A stretch of 64,000 nt of DNA. Origin: JAVVEH01 sp032251435. GTDB taxonomy: Bacteria > Verrucomicrobiota > Lentisphaeria > Oligosphaerales > MVZH01. Both the position numbers and the translations under genes were made by a program. The stretch spans positions 94,312 through 158,311 of the forward strand of contig JAVVEH010000004.1 in assembly GCA_032251435.1 (NCBI GenBank), read 5' to 3'. Shown in pieces: positions 1 to 8,771 of the stretch; the first letter of the stretch is position 1, and every line of letters starts with the position of its first letter. The notes beneath the pieces are model-generated. The model did not search any database and had not been told where the DNA came from. It saw only the letters and a list, made by a program, of their open reading frames with translations.

Positions 1-109
1 CTTTCCAGTTCTGAGCCGCTTTATAATCCAGTTCCTGGGTTTCCACGCCCCGGTAAATGATTTCCGCCCAATCAATACCGTCCAATTGTCGCGTGTCGAT
101 GCGGTTCAT
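1..109 (-). CDS. N-terminal fragment of an AlbA_2 (Schlafen-like) domain protein, cut by window edge
   Basis: Reading leftwards from an ATG at 109-107 gives 36 uninterrupted codons running off the window. The visible residues include the stretch RGVETQELDYKAAQNW. An acidic residue followed by an L-[DE]-[FY]-K core near the N-terminus is the hallmark start of the AlbA_2 putative nucleic-acid-binding domain, which is often followed by an ATPase or a winged helix. Only the first tenth or so of such a protein is present, so the family call rests on one motif. It is divergent from the ABC importer genes to the right and separated from them by about 270 bp. Confidence 0.45.
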   Translation of the reverse strand, partial: MNRIDTRQLDGIDWAEIIYRGVETQELDYKAAQNWK

Positions 110-305
110 GCGGATCTCTATAGGTTGAGGATGTCTCCGGACACGCCAGTATCGGGCGACGTGACCAAGCGGAGTAAAAATAGCCTTGAAAACACGGCTT
201 GCAAGGATTGTTTGTCCCCGCCGGGGTATTAAACTATGGGTGCGCTCCTAATTTTTTGGCAATGTCCGAAAAGCGGGGGAGTTTAGGGGCAACGCCTCAA
301 TATGG

Positions 306-354
306 AATAGGGGTCGTCCCGGAAATAGACATTTTGATGTGACAACCCCCTATT
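306..354 (+). other. Hairpin just upstream of the ABC importer operon
   Basis: AATAGGGG at 306-313 pairs with CCCCTATT at 347-354, and the stem continues imperfectly inwards through GTC/GAC (316-318 with 341-343). A T-rich stretch (355-362) follows. It sits about 26 bp before the start codon of the binding-protein gene, so it could be a terminator of upstream transcription or a leader hairpin. No recognisable cobalamin riboswitch core is seen. The rest of 110-380 shows nothing else that can be named. Confidence 0.35.
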
Positions 355-380
355 TTATTTCACCCCTTTAGGGCTTCTGT

Positions 381-1310
381 ATGAAACACACGAAAGTCAT
401 CCTCTTTATTGTCACAGCGCTTGGCCTGGTGCTTATCGCCGGGATCGCCCGCCGCTGGACGGAAACCCGCTTTTCCGCCCGGGCTGAATCATCCGCCGAC
501 GCTGGTGCCCCCCGCCGGGTGATTTCCATGGCGCCGGCCATTACGGAAGTCCTCTTCGCCCTGGGGTGCGGGGACCGCGTGGTGGGCGTGAGCGATTATT
601 GCGCCTATCCGCCCGAGGCGGCGCGGAAACGCCGTGTCGGCGGGTATTTCAATCCGGATTATGAGACGATCGCCGCTCTGGAGGCGGATCTCATCATCCT
701 CTACCCGGAACAGGAAAGTCAGAAAACCCGCGTCGAACGCCTGGGCCCGCGGACGCTGGTCGTTAACCAGGAAACACTGGCGGGACTGTTGGAGAGTATC
801 GCCCGAATCGGCGCGGCCGTCGGCAAAACCGCGGAAGCCGCGGAATTACGCGCGTCACTGACAGCCAGACTCGACCGGGTCGCCGACATCACCCGGAACG
901 CGCCGCGGCCAACCGTGTTGATCACGGCGGGGCGTGAAGCCGGCGCGGGAGACATCAGCGGGGTTTTTATCGCCGGTAAAAATAATTTCTACACCAGCCT
1001 GCTGGAATTCGCCGGCGGAAAAAACGCCTATCCCGGCACCCTTCCCCTGCCCCAAGTGTCGAAGGAAAATATCATTGACATGGCCCCGGATGTGATTGTG
1101 GAAATGCTCGGCGACTTGGCGCCCCAGGGGGTCAGTCATGCCGACATCATCGCCGATTGGCAGGCGCTTTGCCGTGTGCCCGCCGTCGCGGACGGACGGG
1201 TTTACCTCTTCACCGACGCCTTTGATGTCGTCCCCGGTCCGCGGATCATAAACACCCTGGAAAAATTAGCCGCCCGGTTGCACCCGGATCTGTTCCCCTC
1301 TCAAGAATGA
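381..1310 (+). CDS. ABC importer periplasmic binding protein, cobalamin/siderophore type (BtuF-like)
   Basis: 309-aa protein of the Peripla_BP_2 family. A hydrophobic N-terminal segment at residues 6-23 acts as signal or anchor. The domain begins near residue 47 with the typical RVISMAPAITEVLFALG strand-helix and continues with VSDYCAYPPEA, the BtuF/FhuD-type entry sequence. It runs to the C-terminus with no missing part. The ATG is preceded by TAGGG at a suitable distance. The gene overlaps the ATPase gene by 4 bp, giving the order binding protein, ATPase, permease in one transcript. The ligand (cobalamin, haem or ferric chelate) cannot be fixed from sequence; the TonB receptor at 6340-8451 is a possible outer-membrane partner by proximity only. 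Confidence 0.88.
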   Translation: MKHTKVILFIVTALGLVLIAGIARRWTETRFSARAESSADAGAPRRVISMAPAITEVLFALGCGDRVVGVSDYCAYPPEAARKRRVGGYFNPDYETIAALEADLIILYPEQESQKTRVERLGPRTLVVNQETLAGLLESIARIGAAVGKTAEAAELRASLTARLDRVADITRNAPRPTVLITAGREAGAGDISGVFIAGKNNFYTSLLEFAGGKNAYPGTLPLPQVSKENIIDMAPDVIVEMLGDLAPQGVSHADIIADWQALCRVPAVADGRVYLFTDAFDVVPGPRIINTLEKLAARLHPDLFPSQE

Positions 1311-2140
1311 CACTGTCCCCGCCAAAAAACAAACCGAACGCCGACGCGGTGCTCACCGTGGACGGATTGAGCTGCGTCTTGGGCGGCCAGGAGATTCTCA
1401 AGAATGTCTCGCTCGCGGTCGCCGCCGGCGCGTGTGTGTCATTGATCGGTCCCAACGGCGCGGGAAAAACCACGTTGTTAAAGTGCCTTAACCGCATCCT
1501 GCCGTTCTCCCGGGGCGCGGTCACGGTTGACGGCAGACGCCTGAGCGGCTACTCACAGCCTGAATTAGCGGCGAAAATCGCCTATGTTCCTCAAGCTCAA
1601 GGACGGTTTATCGACTTCACCGTGTTTGACTTCGTCCTGCTCAGCCGTTATCCCCATCTCAGTCCTTTTTCCTCCATTTCCGCGGTCGATAAAGAAGCGG
1701 CTTTTCAGGCTTTAGTCAGCACAGGCATGGAGGCTTTCGCGGACCGCTCGCACGCCACCCTCAGCGGCGGAGAACGGCAGAAAGTCTTTATCGCCGCCGC
1801 CTTGGCCCAGGAGTCTCCGATATTATTGTTGGACGAGCCAACCACCTTCCTGGATCCTCATCATCAGGAAGAGATCATGGCGATTCTCCAGCGTGTCAAC
1901 CAGCAAGAGAACCGCACCATCCTGGCAGTCACCCATGATTTAAACAACGCCATGATGATCAGCGACCAGATCATCGCCATGCGGGATGGGACCATCATGT
2001 TTCAAGGTTCGCCGGCGGAGACCATGACGGCCCCCGTTCTGGAAAAAATCTACGGGGCATCCTTTCTCTTCGTCCCTCACCCCGGAACGGGGCAGGCCAT
2101 GCTGGTTCCCGGCGGCCGGACAGGTCAAAAAAGGCTATGA
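1307..2140 (+). CDS. ABC importer ATP-binding protein, FecE/BtuD type
   Basis: 277 aa with a complete nucleotide-binding domain: Walker A GPNGAGKTT at residues 48-56, Q-loop around 93-97 (YVPQA), signature LSGGERQ at 152-158, Walker B ILLLDEP at 172-178 and the H-loop in AVTHD. Length and motif spacing are normal for the iron-chelate/B12 subfamily. It starts inside the last codons of the binding-protein gene and its stop overlaps the permease start (ATGA-type junctions on both sides), so the three proteins are probably translationally coupled. It drives import by ATP hydrolysis at the cytoplasmic face. Confidence 0.92.
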   Translation: MTLSPPKNKPNADAVLTVDGLSCVLGGQEILKNVSLAVAAGACVSLIGPNGAGKTTLLKCLNRILPFSRGAVTVDGRRLSGYSQPELAAKIAYVPQAQGRFIDFTVFDFVLLSRYPHLSPFSSISAVDKEAAFQALVSTGMEAFADRSHATLSGGERQKVFIAAALAQESPILLLDEPTTFLDPHHQEEIMAILQRVNQQENRTILAVTHDLNNAMMISDQIIAMRDGTIMFQGSPAETMTAPVLEKIYGASFLFVPHPGTGQAMLVPGGRTGQKRL

Positions 2141-3132
2141 AAACGCGTCATCCGCACATCATCATTTTGCTCCTGTCGGTCCTGGCCCTGGGGACCCTGG
2201 GCGCTTGCCCGTTTATCGGTTCGCACGCCGTCACCCTGGTGGCCTTATGGGGCGATCAGGCTGATCCCGCCACCCGTGATATTTTTTTCACGTTGCGGCT
2301 GCCCCGGGTGTTCACCGCCTTTCTCGCCGGCATGGCGTTGGCCGGCGGCGGAGCGGCCTTTCAAGCGATGTTCCGCAATCCGCTGGCCACCCCCTTCACC
2401 CTGGGCACCGCCAGCGGGGCTTCCCTGGGCGCCGCGGTGTACATGCGCCTGGGCCTGTCCCTGTCCCTGTTCGGCATCTCCGGCATCTCCCTGGCCGCGT
2501 TTCTCGGAGCGTTGGGCGCGATCGTCCTGGTCTACTCCCTCACCTGTCTGCGACGGGGTTTCTCGCCGGCGTACACACTCTTGGCCGGTGTCGCCGTCAG
2601 CATGTTTTTCTCCAGCCTGATCCTGTTCATGCAGTACATCAGTGACTTCACCCAGTCGTTCCGCATCATGCGCTGGCTCATGGGCGGATTGACCGACGCC
2701 GATTTTGAATCGCTTTTCAACCTGCTTCCCGCGGTGGGAATCGGGATCCTGGTTTTATGGTTAAACCTCCGCGAACTGAATTTGCTGGGCACCGGCGACG
2801 ACATCGCGGCCAGCCGCGGTGTCCCGGTCGCGCAAGTCAAGCGGCGGCTGTTTTTCGCCACCTCCTTCATGATTGGCGCGGTGGTCGCCTTTTGCGGCCC
2901 CATCGGCTTTGTCGGCATGATGGCTCCGCACATTTGCCGCCGTCTGGTCGGCGGCAATCATCGCTGGTTACTGCCCGCCTCCCTGCTTTTTGGCGGCAGC
3001 TTTCTCACCCTGTGCGACACCCTGTCCCGAAGCCTCATTGACAGCGCCGAAATCCCCGTCGGGGTCATCACCGCTTTGCTCGGAGGGCCCTTTTTCCTGT
3101 GGTTGCTCACCCGCTCTAAAATCCGGGTGTGA
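2137..3132 (+). CDS. ABC importer permease, FecCD/BtuC family
   Basis: 331-aa polytopic membrane protein with about nine to ten hydrophobic helices and no interruption. The C-terminal part has the family hallmark GPIGFVGMMAPHICRRLVGG, which forms the coupling region contacting the ATPase, and the early segment DIFFTLRLPRVFTAFLAGMA matches the usual start of FecCD proteins (LRLPR). It is the last gene of the three-gene importer operon; no terminator is obvious in the 138 bp before the tRNA. Only one permease gene is present, consistent with a homodimeric BtuC-type channel. Confidence 0.92.
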   Translation: MKTRHPHIIILLLSVLALGTLGACPFIGSHAVTLVALWGDQADPATRDIFFTLRLPRVFTAFLAGMALAGGGAAFQAMFRNPLATPFTLGTASGASLGAAVYMRLGLSLSLFGISGISLAAFLGALGAIVLVYSLTCLRRGFSPAYTLLAGVAVSMFFSSLILFMQYISDFTQSFRIMRWLMGGLTDADFESLFNLLPAVGIGILVLWLNLRELNLLGTGDDIAASRGVPVAQVKRRLFFATSFMIGAVVAFCGPIGFVGMMAPHICRRLVGGNHRWLLPASLLFGGSFLTLCDTLSRSLIDSAEIPVGVITALLGGPFFLWLLTRSKIRV

Positions 3133-3270
3133 CAGGCCGGTCGAATAGCGCTCACCCAGTCGGGCAAATAATCGATCCGTATTTGCCTCTTCCACTTGAT
3201 GAATTAGATTACTCTCGTTTTCCGAAACATGCGACGGGGGCATCGACCCGCCCCGTGCTCCACGCTTTTC

Positions 3271-3358
3271 GGAGGGGTGGCTGAGTGGTCGAAGGCGGCG
3301 GTCTTGAAAACCGTTGAGGCGAGAGCCTCCGTGGGTTCGAATCCCACCCCCTCCGCCA
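3271..3358 (+). tRNA. tRNA-Ser (anticodon UGA)
   Basis: An 88-nt sequence folds as a class II tRNA. The acceptor GGAGGGG pairs with CCCCTCC, the discriminator is G and CCA is encoded (3356-3358). The D-arm contains GGCTGAGTGGTCGAAGGC and the anticodon loop reads CT-TGA-AA, giving UGA, which decodes UCA. There is a long variable arm typical of serine tRNAs, and the T-arm carries GGTTCGAATCC. A terminator follows 10 bp downstream. No phage integration is evident at this tRNA. Confidence 0.97.
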
Positions 3359-3368
3359 ATCCCTATGT

Positions 3369-3404
3369 AAGCTCGTTTCCCAAGCGGAAACGGGCTTCTT
3401 TTTT
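3369..3404 (+). terminator. Rho-independent terminator after tRNA-Ser
   Basis: AAGCTCGTTTCC (3369-3380) pairs with GGAAACGGGCTT (3386-3397) with one G-T wobble and a 5-nt loop, followed by a T-run (CTTTTTT). Confidence 0.85.
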
Positions 3405-3436
3405 GCCCCAAAATATAATAAAAATCAGCCATGCGC

Positions 3437-3465
3437 TTGACATTTCTATCCGTTTGGACTACTGT
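3437..3465 (+). promoter_or_regulatory. Sigma70-type promoter of the yfiR-like/hybrid kinase pair
   Basis: TTGACA at 3437-3442, a 17-bp spacer and TACTGT at 3460-3465. The predicted start of transcription is about 40 bp before the yfiR-like start codon. Confidence 0.55.
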
Positions 3466-3515
3466 TTGCGGGTGGTAGCAAATTCAGTTACTTTCCTCGA
3501 ATGATTGGAAACCCA

Positions 3516-4094
3516 ATGCGATCCCCGGCACAACTTTTGTTGGTGTTGCTGGCCGCCTTCGTAATCTTGGCGCCGCGCGCGTGTTGCCGCGCCGAATCTC
3601 CCGGGGAGTATGATATCAAGGCGGCCTTGATCTACAAGCTGCTGCCGTTCGTCACATGGCCCGACACCGATGAAACCCCTTCCTCCCTGACGATTGGCGT
3701 GGTGGGAAAAAATCCGTTTGGTGACACCTTGCGGGAAATTGAGGGGCGGCGGATCGGATCGCGTTCGCTGGTCGTCAGGCACTTTGACACCAATGCGGAC
3801 ATCGCGCAGCTTAAACGTTGTCAGGTGCTCTTTCTTGCCGATGCGGACGAGGAGAATCTGCGGCGGATTCTCCAGGCGGTTTCCAGTTGGCCAATCTTGA
3901 CCATCGGGGACTGCCCGGGATTTGTCGACCGAGGCGGAGTCATCGGCTTTGTCACGAGAGAGAGGCGGGTCGCCTTCGAGATCAACCAATCCGCCATGGC
4001 AAAGGCCAGCCTGGCCGTCCGTTCGCAGTTGATGCGCCTTGCGGCGCGGATTGTCGATACTGACCCGCCGACGGGGGAGGACACCCGTGAGTAG
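3516..4094 (+). CDS. YfiR/HmsC-like periplasmic protein (DUF4154)
   Basis: The protein of about 192 aa has an N-terminal signal peptide (hydrophobic residues LLLVLLAAFVILAP, ending near CCRAES). The mature part is a complete DUF4154/YfiR domain: it opens with YDIKAALIYKLLPFVTWP, has the central IGVVGKNPFG strand, and ends with the INQSAMAKASLAVRSQLMRLA helix. ATG 3516 is preferred over ATG 3501 because GGA lies 6 nt upstream and the signal peptide then starts at once. In Pseudomonas, YfiR is a periplasmic repressor of a membrane sensor enzyme. Here the gene overlaps the start of a membrane-bound hybrid kinase, so it likely modulates that kinase. Confidence 0.85.
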   Translation: MRSPAQLLLVLLAAFVILAPRACCRAESPGEYDIKAALIYKLLPFVTWPDTDETPSSLTIGVVGKNPFGDTLREIEGRRIGSRSLVVRHFDTNADIAQLKRCQVLFLADADEENLRRILQAVSSWPILTIGDCPGFVDRGGVIGFVTRERRVAFEINQSAMAKASLAVRSQLMRLAARIVDTDPPTGEDTRE

Positions 4095-6357
4095 AACGTC
4101 TCAACACTTGCCGGGAAAAACGGGACTGCCGGGCATGTCCATCCGGCGGAAGCTTCTGACAATGATCATGGCGGTCTGCTCCGCCGCCCTGATCGTGTTC
4201 GTAACACTGATTTTGGCATTCTTGATGTCGCTGTACCAGAAGCGCATGGCGGCGGAGCTCGCGTCCATCACCAGGATGATTGCCAGCAACTGTTCAGCGG
4301 CGGTTCAGTTTGACGATTCCCGGGATGCCGGAGCGGTACTCGAAGCCCTGTCGACATGCCCCACGGTCGTCTACGCCTGCATCAAGCGCACGGACGGCAC
4401 CACCCTGGCGGACTATCATCGGGACGGCTTCCGGGAGAAACCGCAACCACCGCCGGAACTCGGCCAGCAACGCCGTTACGACGACGCGATGGTCGCGCTG
4501 GAGCCAATCCGGGTGAACGGTAGAATCATCGGGGCGGTATTCGTGCAGTCCGACCTGACTGAGCTGTCGTCGTTCCGAAATCGCATCCTCGCGACCTTGG
4601 CGGCGATGCTTCTCGGGGTGCTGCTGGTCGCCTATCTGCTGTCGGCTAAACTACAGCGTCTGATCTCCGGACCGCTTGAACACCTGACCCGCGTCACCCG
4701 CGACATCTCGGCAAGCCGGGATTACTCCCTTCGCGCCAGCGTTGCGGGTGGCGATGAAATCGGCTTGTTGACACAGGGTTTCAACGCCATGCTCTCCGAG
4801 ATTGAACACCGGGACGCGGCGTTGCGGCAGGCGCGGAAAACCATTGCGAACATCATCAACTCCATGCCTTCGGTGCTGGTCGGGGTGGACAGCGATGCCG
4901 TCGTGACGCATTGGAACGATGAGGCCGCGCGGCTGACCGGCCTGAGCAGTGAGGAGGCGGTTGGCAAATCCCTGCCCTCGGTCATGCCGCGAATGGAGCC
5001 GGATATGGGAGGGGTCACCGAGGCCATAAGCAGCAGGCAAATGCAATATATAAAACGCCAGTCCAAAGACGACACCGGCAAGACCCGGTTCGAGGAGGTC
5101 ACCATCTTTCCTTTGATCGCCAACGGGATTGACGGAGCGGTGATCCGAGTTGATGATGTCACGGCGCGGATCCAGTTGGAGGAGCAGTTGCACCAGGCCC
5201 GCAAGATGGATGCCATCGGCCAATTGGCGGGGGGGGTGGCGCATGACTTCAATAACATGCTTGGCGGCATTATGGGAGGGGCGGAGCTACTTGAAGAGTG
5301 GATTCCGGAGGGAGAGCCCAAGCCTCGTGAATATCTGGACATGATCCAGACTTCAGCCAACCGCGCGGCAAAGCTGGCGAGCCAACTGCTGGCCTTCGGA
5401 CGCAAGCAAGCAAAAAGCTCAACCGCGGTTGATTTGCATAAAGTGGTTGCCGACACCGTGGCGATCTTGGAAAACACCATCGGCAAACGCATTGTGATCG
5501 AACTCCATCTCGACGCCGAAACCCCCACGGTCGTGGGAAGCCCGTCGCATCTGCAAAACGCGTTGCTCAATCTCGGCATCAACGCCTGTCATGCCATGCC
5601 GGAGGGGGGGACTCTGACATTCGGTTCTTCGACCACAACTCTTGATCCGATATATTGCCAGTCCAGCACCTTCGAATTGACACCCGGCAAGTATATTGAG
5701 CTGACCGTGCGCGATACCGGCTGCGGCATACCCATGCACCTGCAGAAACGCATCTTTGAGCCCTTCTTCACCACGAAGCCCCAAGGGGAAGGCACGGGCC
5801 TAGGGCTTTCGGCCGCCTATGGCACCATATCGCAACATGGGGGGGAGATAAAAGTTTATAGCGAAGAAGGTGTCGGGACATGTTTTCACATCCTGCTGCC
5901 GTTGTCGGAGAAGGCCAGTGAGCGGGAGCCGTTCGTTGTTCACCGGCACATCGGCTCCGGTTTGGTGCTGGTCGTGGATGATGAACCGATCATGCGGGCC
6001 ACTGCGAAAGCGTATCTCGAGGGGTACGGATATGAGATCCTGCTCGCGGCGGACGGGGAGGAGGCGGTGGCCATGTACCGCGAACGCGCGAAAGAGATTG
6101 ACTTGGTCATCTGCGATATGATTATGCCACGAATGAACGGGCGCGACTGCTTCAAAGCATTGCGGGAAATCAATCCCCGTGTCCGCTTCGTGCTCTCCTC
6201 CGGCTTTACGCGGCCGCAAGATATCGCGGACATGAAGACGGAAGGCCTCGCTGGCTTCCTCCAAAAGCCCTTCCGAGGCGCCCAGCTCAGCACCGTTGTG
6301 GCGATGGCTATGGAGACGGCTGGCTGCGAATTCCCGGAATCAGAACCGGAACGATAG
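4087..6357 (+). CDS. Hybrid sensor histidine kinase with CHASE8-like, HAMP, PAS and receiver domains
   Basis: About 756 aa. A GTG start at 4087 is chosen because GGGGGAGG lies 6 nt upstream and it overlaps the yfiR-like stop by 8 bp. TM1 is near residues 24-48, followed by a periplasmic CHASE8-like sensor (about 50-155), TM2 (167-186), HAMP (187-240) and PAS (250-360). HisKA has phospho-acceptor His 386 in AHDFNN. HATPase_c has its N-box near 495, DTGCGIP near 543 and GTGLGLS near 568. A C-terminal receiver has Asp 677 in CDMIMP. No output domain is attached, so phosphate probably passes to a separate protein. The gene converges on, and overlaps by 18 bp, the TonB receptor gene; YfiR proteins are often encoded beside TonB receptors and membrane sensors, suggesting a shared pathway. 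Confidence 0.9.
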   Translation: MSRTSQHLPGKTGLPGMSIRRKLLTMIMAVCSAALIVFVTLILAFLMSLYQKRMAAELASITRMIASNCSAAVQFDDSRDAGAVLEALSTCPTVVYACIKRTDGTTLADYHRDGFREKPQPPPELGQQRRYDDAMVALEPIRVNGRIIGAVFVQSDLTELSSFRNRILATLAAMLLGVLLVAYLLSAKLQRLISGPLEHLTRVTRDISASRDYSLRASVAGGDEIGLLTQGFNAMLSEIEHRDAALRQARKTIANIINSMPSVLVGVDSDAVVTHWNDEAARLTGLSSEEAVGKSLPSVMPRMEPDMGGVTEAISSRQMQYIKRQSKDDTGKTRFEEVTIFPLIANGIDGAVIRVDDVTARIQLEEQLHQARKMDAIGQLAGGVAHDFNNMLGGIMGGAELLEEWIPEGEPKPREYLDMIQTSANRAAKLASQLLAFGRKQAKSSTAVDLHKVVADTVAILENTIGKRIVIELHLDAETPTVVGSPSHLQNALLNLGINACHAMPEGGTLTFGSSTTTLDPIYCQSSTFELTPGKYIELTVRDTGCGIPMHLQKRIFEPFFTTKPQGEGTGLGLSAAYGTISQHGGEIKVYSEEGVGTCFHILLPLSEKASEREPFVVHRHIGSGLVLVVDDEPIMRATAKAYLEGYGYEILLAADGEEAVAMYRERAKEIDLVICDMIMPRMNGRDCFKALREINPRVRFVLSSGFTRPQDIADMKTEGLAGFLQKPFRGAQLSTVVAMAMETAGCEFPESEPER

Positions 6358-8451
6358 CGAAACCCCAATTTCCCGGCCTGGATTGTTGGCCAAGAAAACA
6401 TCGTCATACCGCGCATCGAGAGCGTTCTTGACGTAAAAAGCCATCTTCATGCCATCCAGAACGTCCCTGACCGTCAGGTTTATGTCGACAAAATGCATCG
6501 CATGCTGAGATCTGGTCTCCCGTGAGCTGTAGCGTTCTTTGTACCCGCCCCATCCCCGGTAATGCAGGTTCAAACTCACCTTCGGCATCACCAAATAATC
6601 GACTCCCAGGTTCCACATATATTCCGGCACGGCAACCGGTTTGTCATCGCTGTCATAGAACTGGTTGGTTGTATCCGCGAATGAGATCGTCGAGCCGGAT
6701 CCCGCGTTCAGCTTGTCATTGTCGCGCCCAACGCGCAGGCAGGTGGCGTTTCCATAGACACGCCACGACTCATTGAAACGATGCTCCCACTCGAGTTCGA
6801 GGCCATAGGATGTCACCGAGTCGATGCTTGCGTAAAACACGCGGTAGATTGCCGGATCCCCCGGAATCGGCTTGTCGGTGTCATCAATGGGCGTGTAGGA
6901 AAAGGTGAACAAGTCCTTCATGTTCACATGGAATAAGGTCAGCCCGAAAGAGGTCATTTCATCTCTGAATACGACCTGGAGTTCGTGCGTCTCCGATGAC
7001 AAAGGTTCATGGGTTCCAAGCAGGTAGCTGCCGTCGGGTTGCCGTATCCATCCTTGGTCAGCCACGTTATATTCGCGTTGCGGACGGACAATGCCCGTGC
7101 TATACGAATAACGCGCCGTCCACAGATCAGAAAGTCCGTAGACAATGCCCGCGCGCGGCGCGAAGTTGGTTCCATCGCTTCTCAGGTCACTCTCCTCCAG
7201 GCGGCCGCCAACCGTCAATTTGAGATTCTCCATGAGGTTGTAGCCAACTTCGCCGAAGGCCGCCTTTATCTCCTCGCGGCCGTCAATATCCAATGTCGTG
7301 GTCATCGATCTCGAATGCTTATATCGCATTGTCTGATAGCTGAATCCCAGCAGTCCGCTCCAGTCGTCCCGGGCGTAACGGGAAATATTTTCAATGCCGT
7401 AGCCCTGTTCTTTCCACCAATTGGACGAAAGATTCGGCACCCCTGAACGGTCATGATCAAGCAATCTCCGGTCAAAGAAAACACGGGTTTCGTTGCTGAG
7501 ATAGTCGTTCACATCGACCGTATAGGACACGTCCCCCCAGGCTCTGCGCGTCCTGCGGCGACCTGGATGGCCGCCTTTCGCCGCCTCGTAGCTGGAATTC
7601 TGGCCATTGCCGGTACTCAGGTCTGAGTAACCCAGCTTGAGGGCGAAGTCTCCGAGGCGCCCTTTCAGGTACAGGTCATGGCTTTCCGGCATCATCGCGT
7701 AAGGCTTCCAGCGTGTGTCAACGGGCGCGGGGCCCGCGGCGGTTGGTCGATAATCGTATTCAGGATCGCCATCCGCGACAATATTCGTATAGCTGAGCAT
7801 GAGGTCACCATCAGCAAACTGCTTTCCCCATACCGCGCTGGCCGTTCGCTGTCTGTCACGAAACTCATAATCCAGACTCAAGCTAAGCCGGCCAGCCGGG
7901 TGCCGGTCCGGGTCTATCGCGGTTCCGTCTTTGGTAATAATATTGATGACCGCCGTGGCGGCATCGCTGCCCCACATCGTGGAGTTCGGATCGCGGGTGA
8001 TTTCAATTCTCTCCACATTGGCCAGCAGCGGAAACAAATGCAGGCTGTTCACGCCATAGACCGAGTTGACATTCTGCGGGTGCCCGTCGATCAGCACCAG
8101 GACGCAGACATTCTGGTCGGTGCGTATCCCCCGATGCGTGATGAAGGATTGCACGCTGTTGCCATTTTCCACAAAAAACCCGGGAACCCGCTTCAGGACT
8201 TCATTCAGATCCTTCAGCCCCTCCTGTTCGATCTGTTCTTTGGTGACGATCGTGACAACAGACGCGATCTTTCGAATGTCTTCATGCGTCCTGCTGGACG
8301 TGTAGAACTCAATATCCATCAACTGTTCCAGATCAAGATCGAACAGGCTCGGCGGCTCGGTGGCCGGGGCTTCCTCTTGGCAGATGCCCGGCAGCGACGC
8401 AATCAGAACACCCAGCACAAAAAGCCAAGGCACGGATTTTCGCATATGCAT
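6340..8451 (-). CDS. TonB-dependent outer-membrane receptor
   Basis: About 703 aa from ATG 8451, which has AAGGA about 8 nt upstream; a second ATG lies at 8445. The signal peptide spans residues 1-25 (VPWLFVLGVLIASLPGI). The plug domain contains ASVVTIVTKEQIEQEG, the HRGIR motif and ERIEITRDPNSTMWGSDA. A beta-barrel follows and ends in the aromatic SLSFRF typical of outer-membrane proteins. The substrate is unknown. The mature N-terminus, SLFDLDLEQLMDIEFYTSS, is the pattern seen in TonB receptors that neighbour YfiR-like proteins. It is transcribed from its own strong promoter with a leader of about 155 nt and converges with the hybrid kinase. Confidence 0.9.
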   Translation of the reverse strand: MHMRKSVPWLFVLGVLIASLPGICQEEAPATEPPSLFDLDLEQLMDIEFYTSSRTHEDIRKIASVVTIVTKEQIEQEGLKDLNEVLKRVPGFFVENGNSVQSFITHRGIRTDQNVCVLVLIDGHPQNVNSVYGVNSLHLFPLLANVERIEITRDPNSTMWGSDAATAVINIITKDGTAIDPDRHPAGRLSLSLDYEFRDRQRTASAVWGKQFADGDLMLSYTNIVADGDPEYDYRPTAAGPAPVDTRWKPYAMMPESHDLYLKGRLGDFALKLGYSDLSTGNGQNSSYEAAKGGHPGRRRTRRAWGDVSYTVDVNDYLSNETRVFFDRRLLDHDRSGVPNLSSNWWKEQGYGIENISRYARDDWSGLLGFSYQTMRYKHSRSMTTTLDIDGREEIKAAFGEVGYNLMENLKLTVGGRLEESDLRSDGTNFAPRAGIVYGLSDLWTARYSYSTGIVRPQREYNVADQGWIRQPDGSYLLGTHEPLSSETHELQVVFRDEMTSFGLTLFHVNMKDLFTFSYTPIDDTDKPIPGDPAIYRVFYASIDSVTSYGLELEWEHRFNESWRVYGNATCLRVGRDNDKLNAGSGSTISFADTTNQFYDSDDKPVAVPEYMWNLGVDYLVMPKVSLNLHYRGWGGYKERYSSRETRSQHAMHFVDINLTVRDVLDGMKMAFYVKNALDARYDDVFLANNPGREIGVSLSFRF

Positions 8452-8569
8452 CAGATCTTCCTTTACGATACCATTAAACCAGCCCACTGGTTCCGGGATC
8501 CGCTTCCGCCGTCTCTTCACCGGCATCATTCGTTCCCCAAAGCGCCAACGGCTACCGTCGAGACCACCT

Positions 8570-8606
8570 GGCGGTTTTCGCCTCTATAAGCGAAAGCGAA
8601 ACCACC
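8570..8606 (-). promoter_or_regulatory. Structured 5' leader of the TonB-receptor mRNA
   Basis: In the transcript, GGUGGUUUCGC pairs with GGCGAAAACCGCC to give a stem of about 11 bp with one bulge. Further downstream, ACGG/CCGU and CGCCA/UGGCG can pair. The leader sits between the predicted transcription start (about 8608) and the start codon at 8451. I could not match it to a known riboswitch consensus: there is no cobalamin box and the c-di-GMP-I core is incomplete. The rest of 8452-8771 holds the promoter and nothing else recognisable. Confidence 0.4.
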
Positions 8607-8614
8607 CACGCCAA

Positions 8615-8643
8615 ATTATACATGATCATCGAAAATCTTGCAA
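8615..8643 (-). promoter_or_regulatory. Strong sigma70-type promoter of the TonB-receptor gene
   Basis: On the minus strand TTGCAA (8643-8638), a 17-bp spacer and a perfect TATAAT (8620-8615). Confidence 0.7.
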
Positions 8644-8771
8644 ATAAAAAGATAGGAAATTGGGTTCTGCCCGGAAAATCTGTAAAAGGCCAAGACAGCG
8701 CTGACGCGACGATAAGCGCGCGCCGCGCCATCTTGCGGATCATCGACTCCCTGTCATGTCATTCTATTGAA

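Noticed and set aside
110..380. Cobalamin riboswitch upstream of the B12/iron importer
   Set aside because: No cobalamin-box core could be found; only a hairpin near 306-354 is supported.
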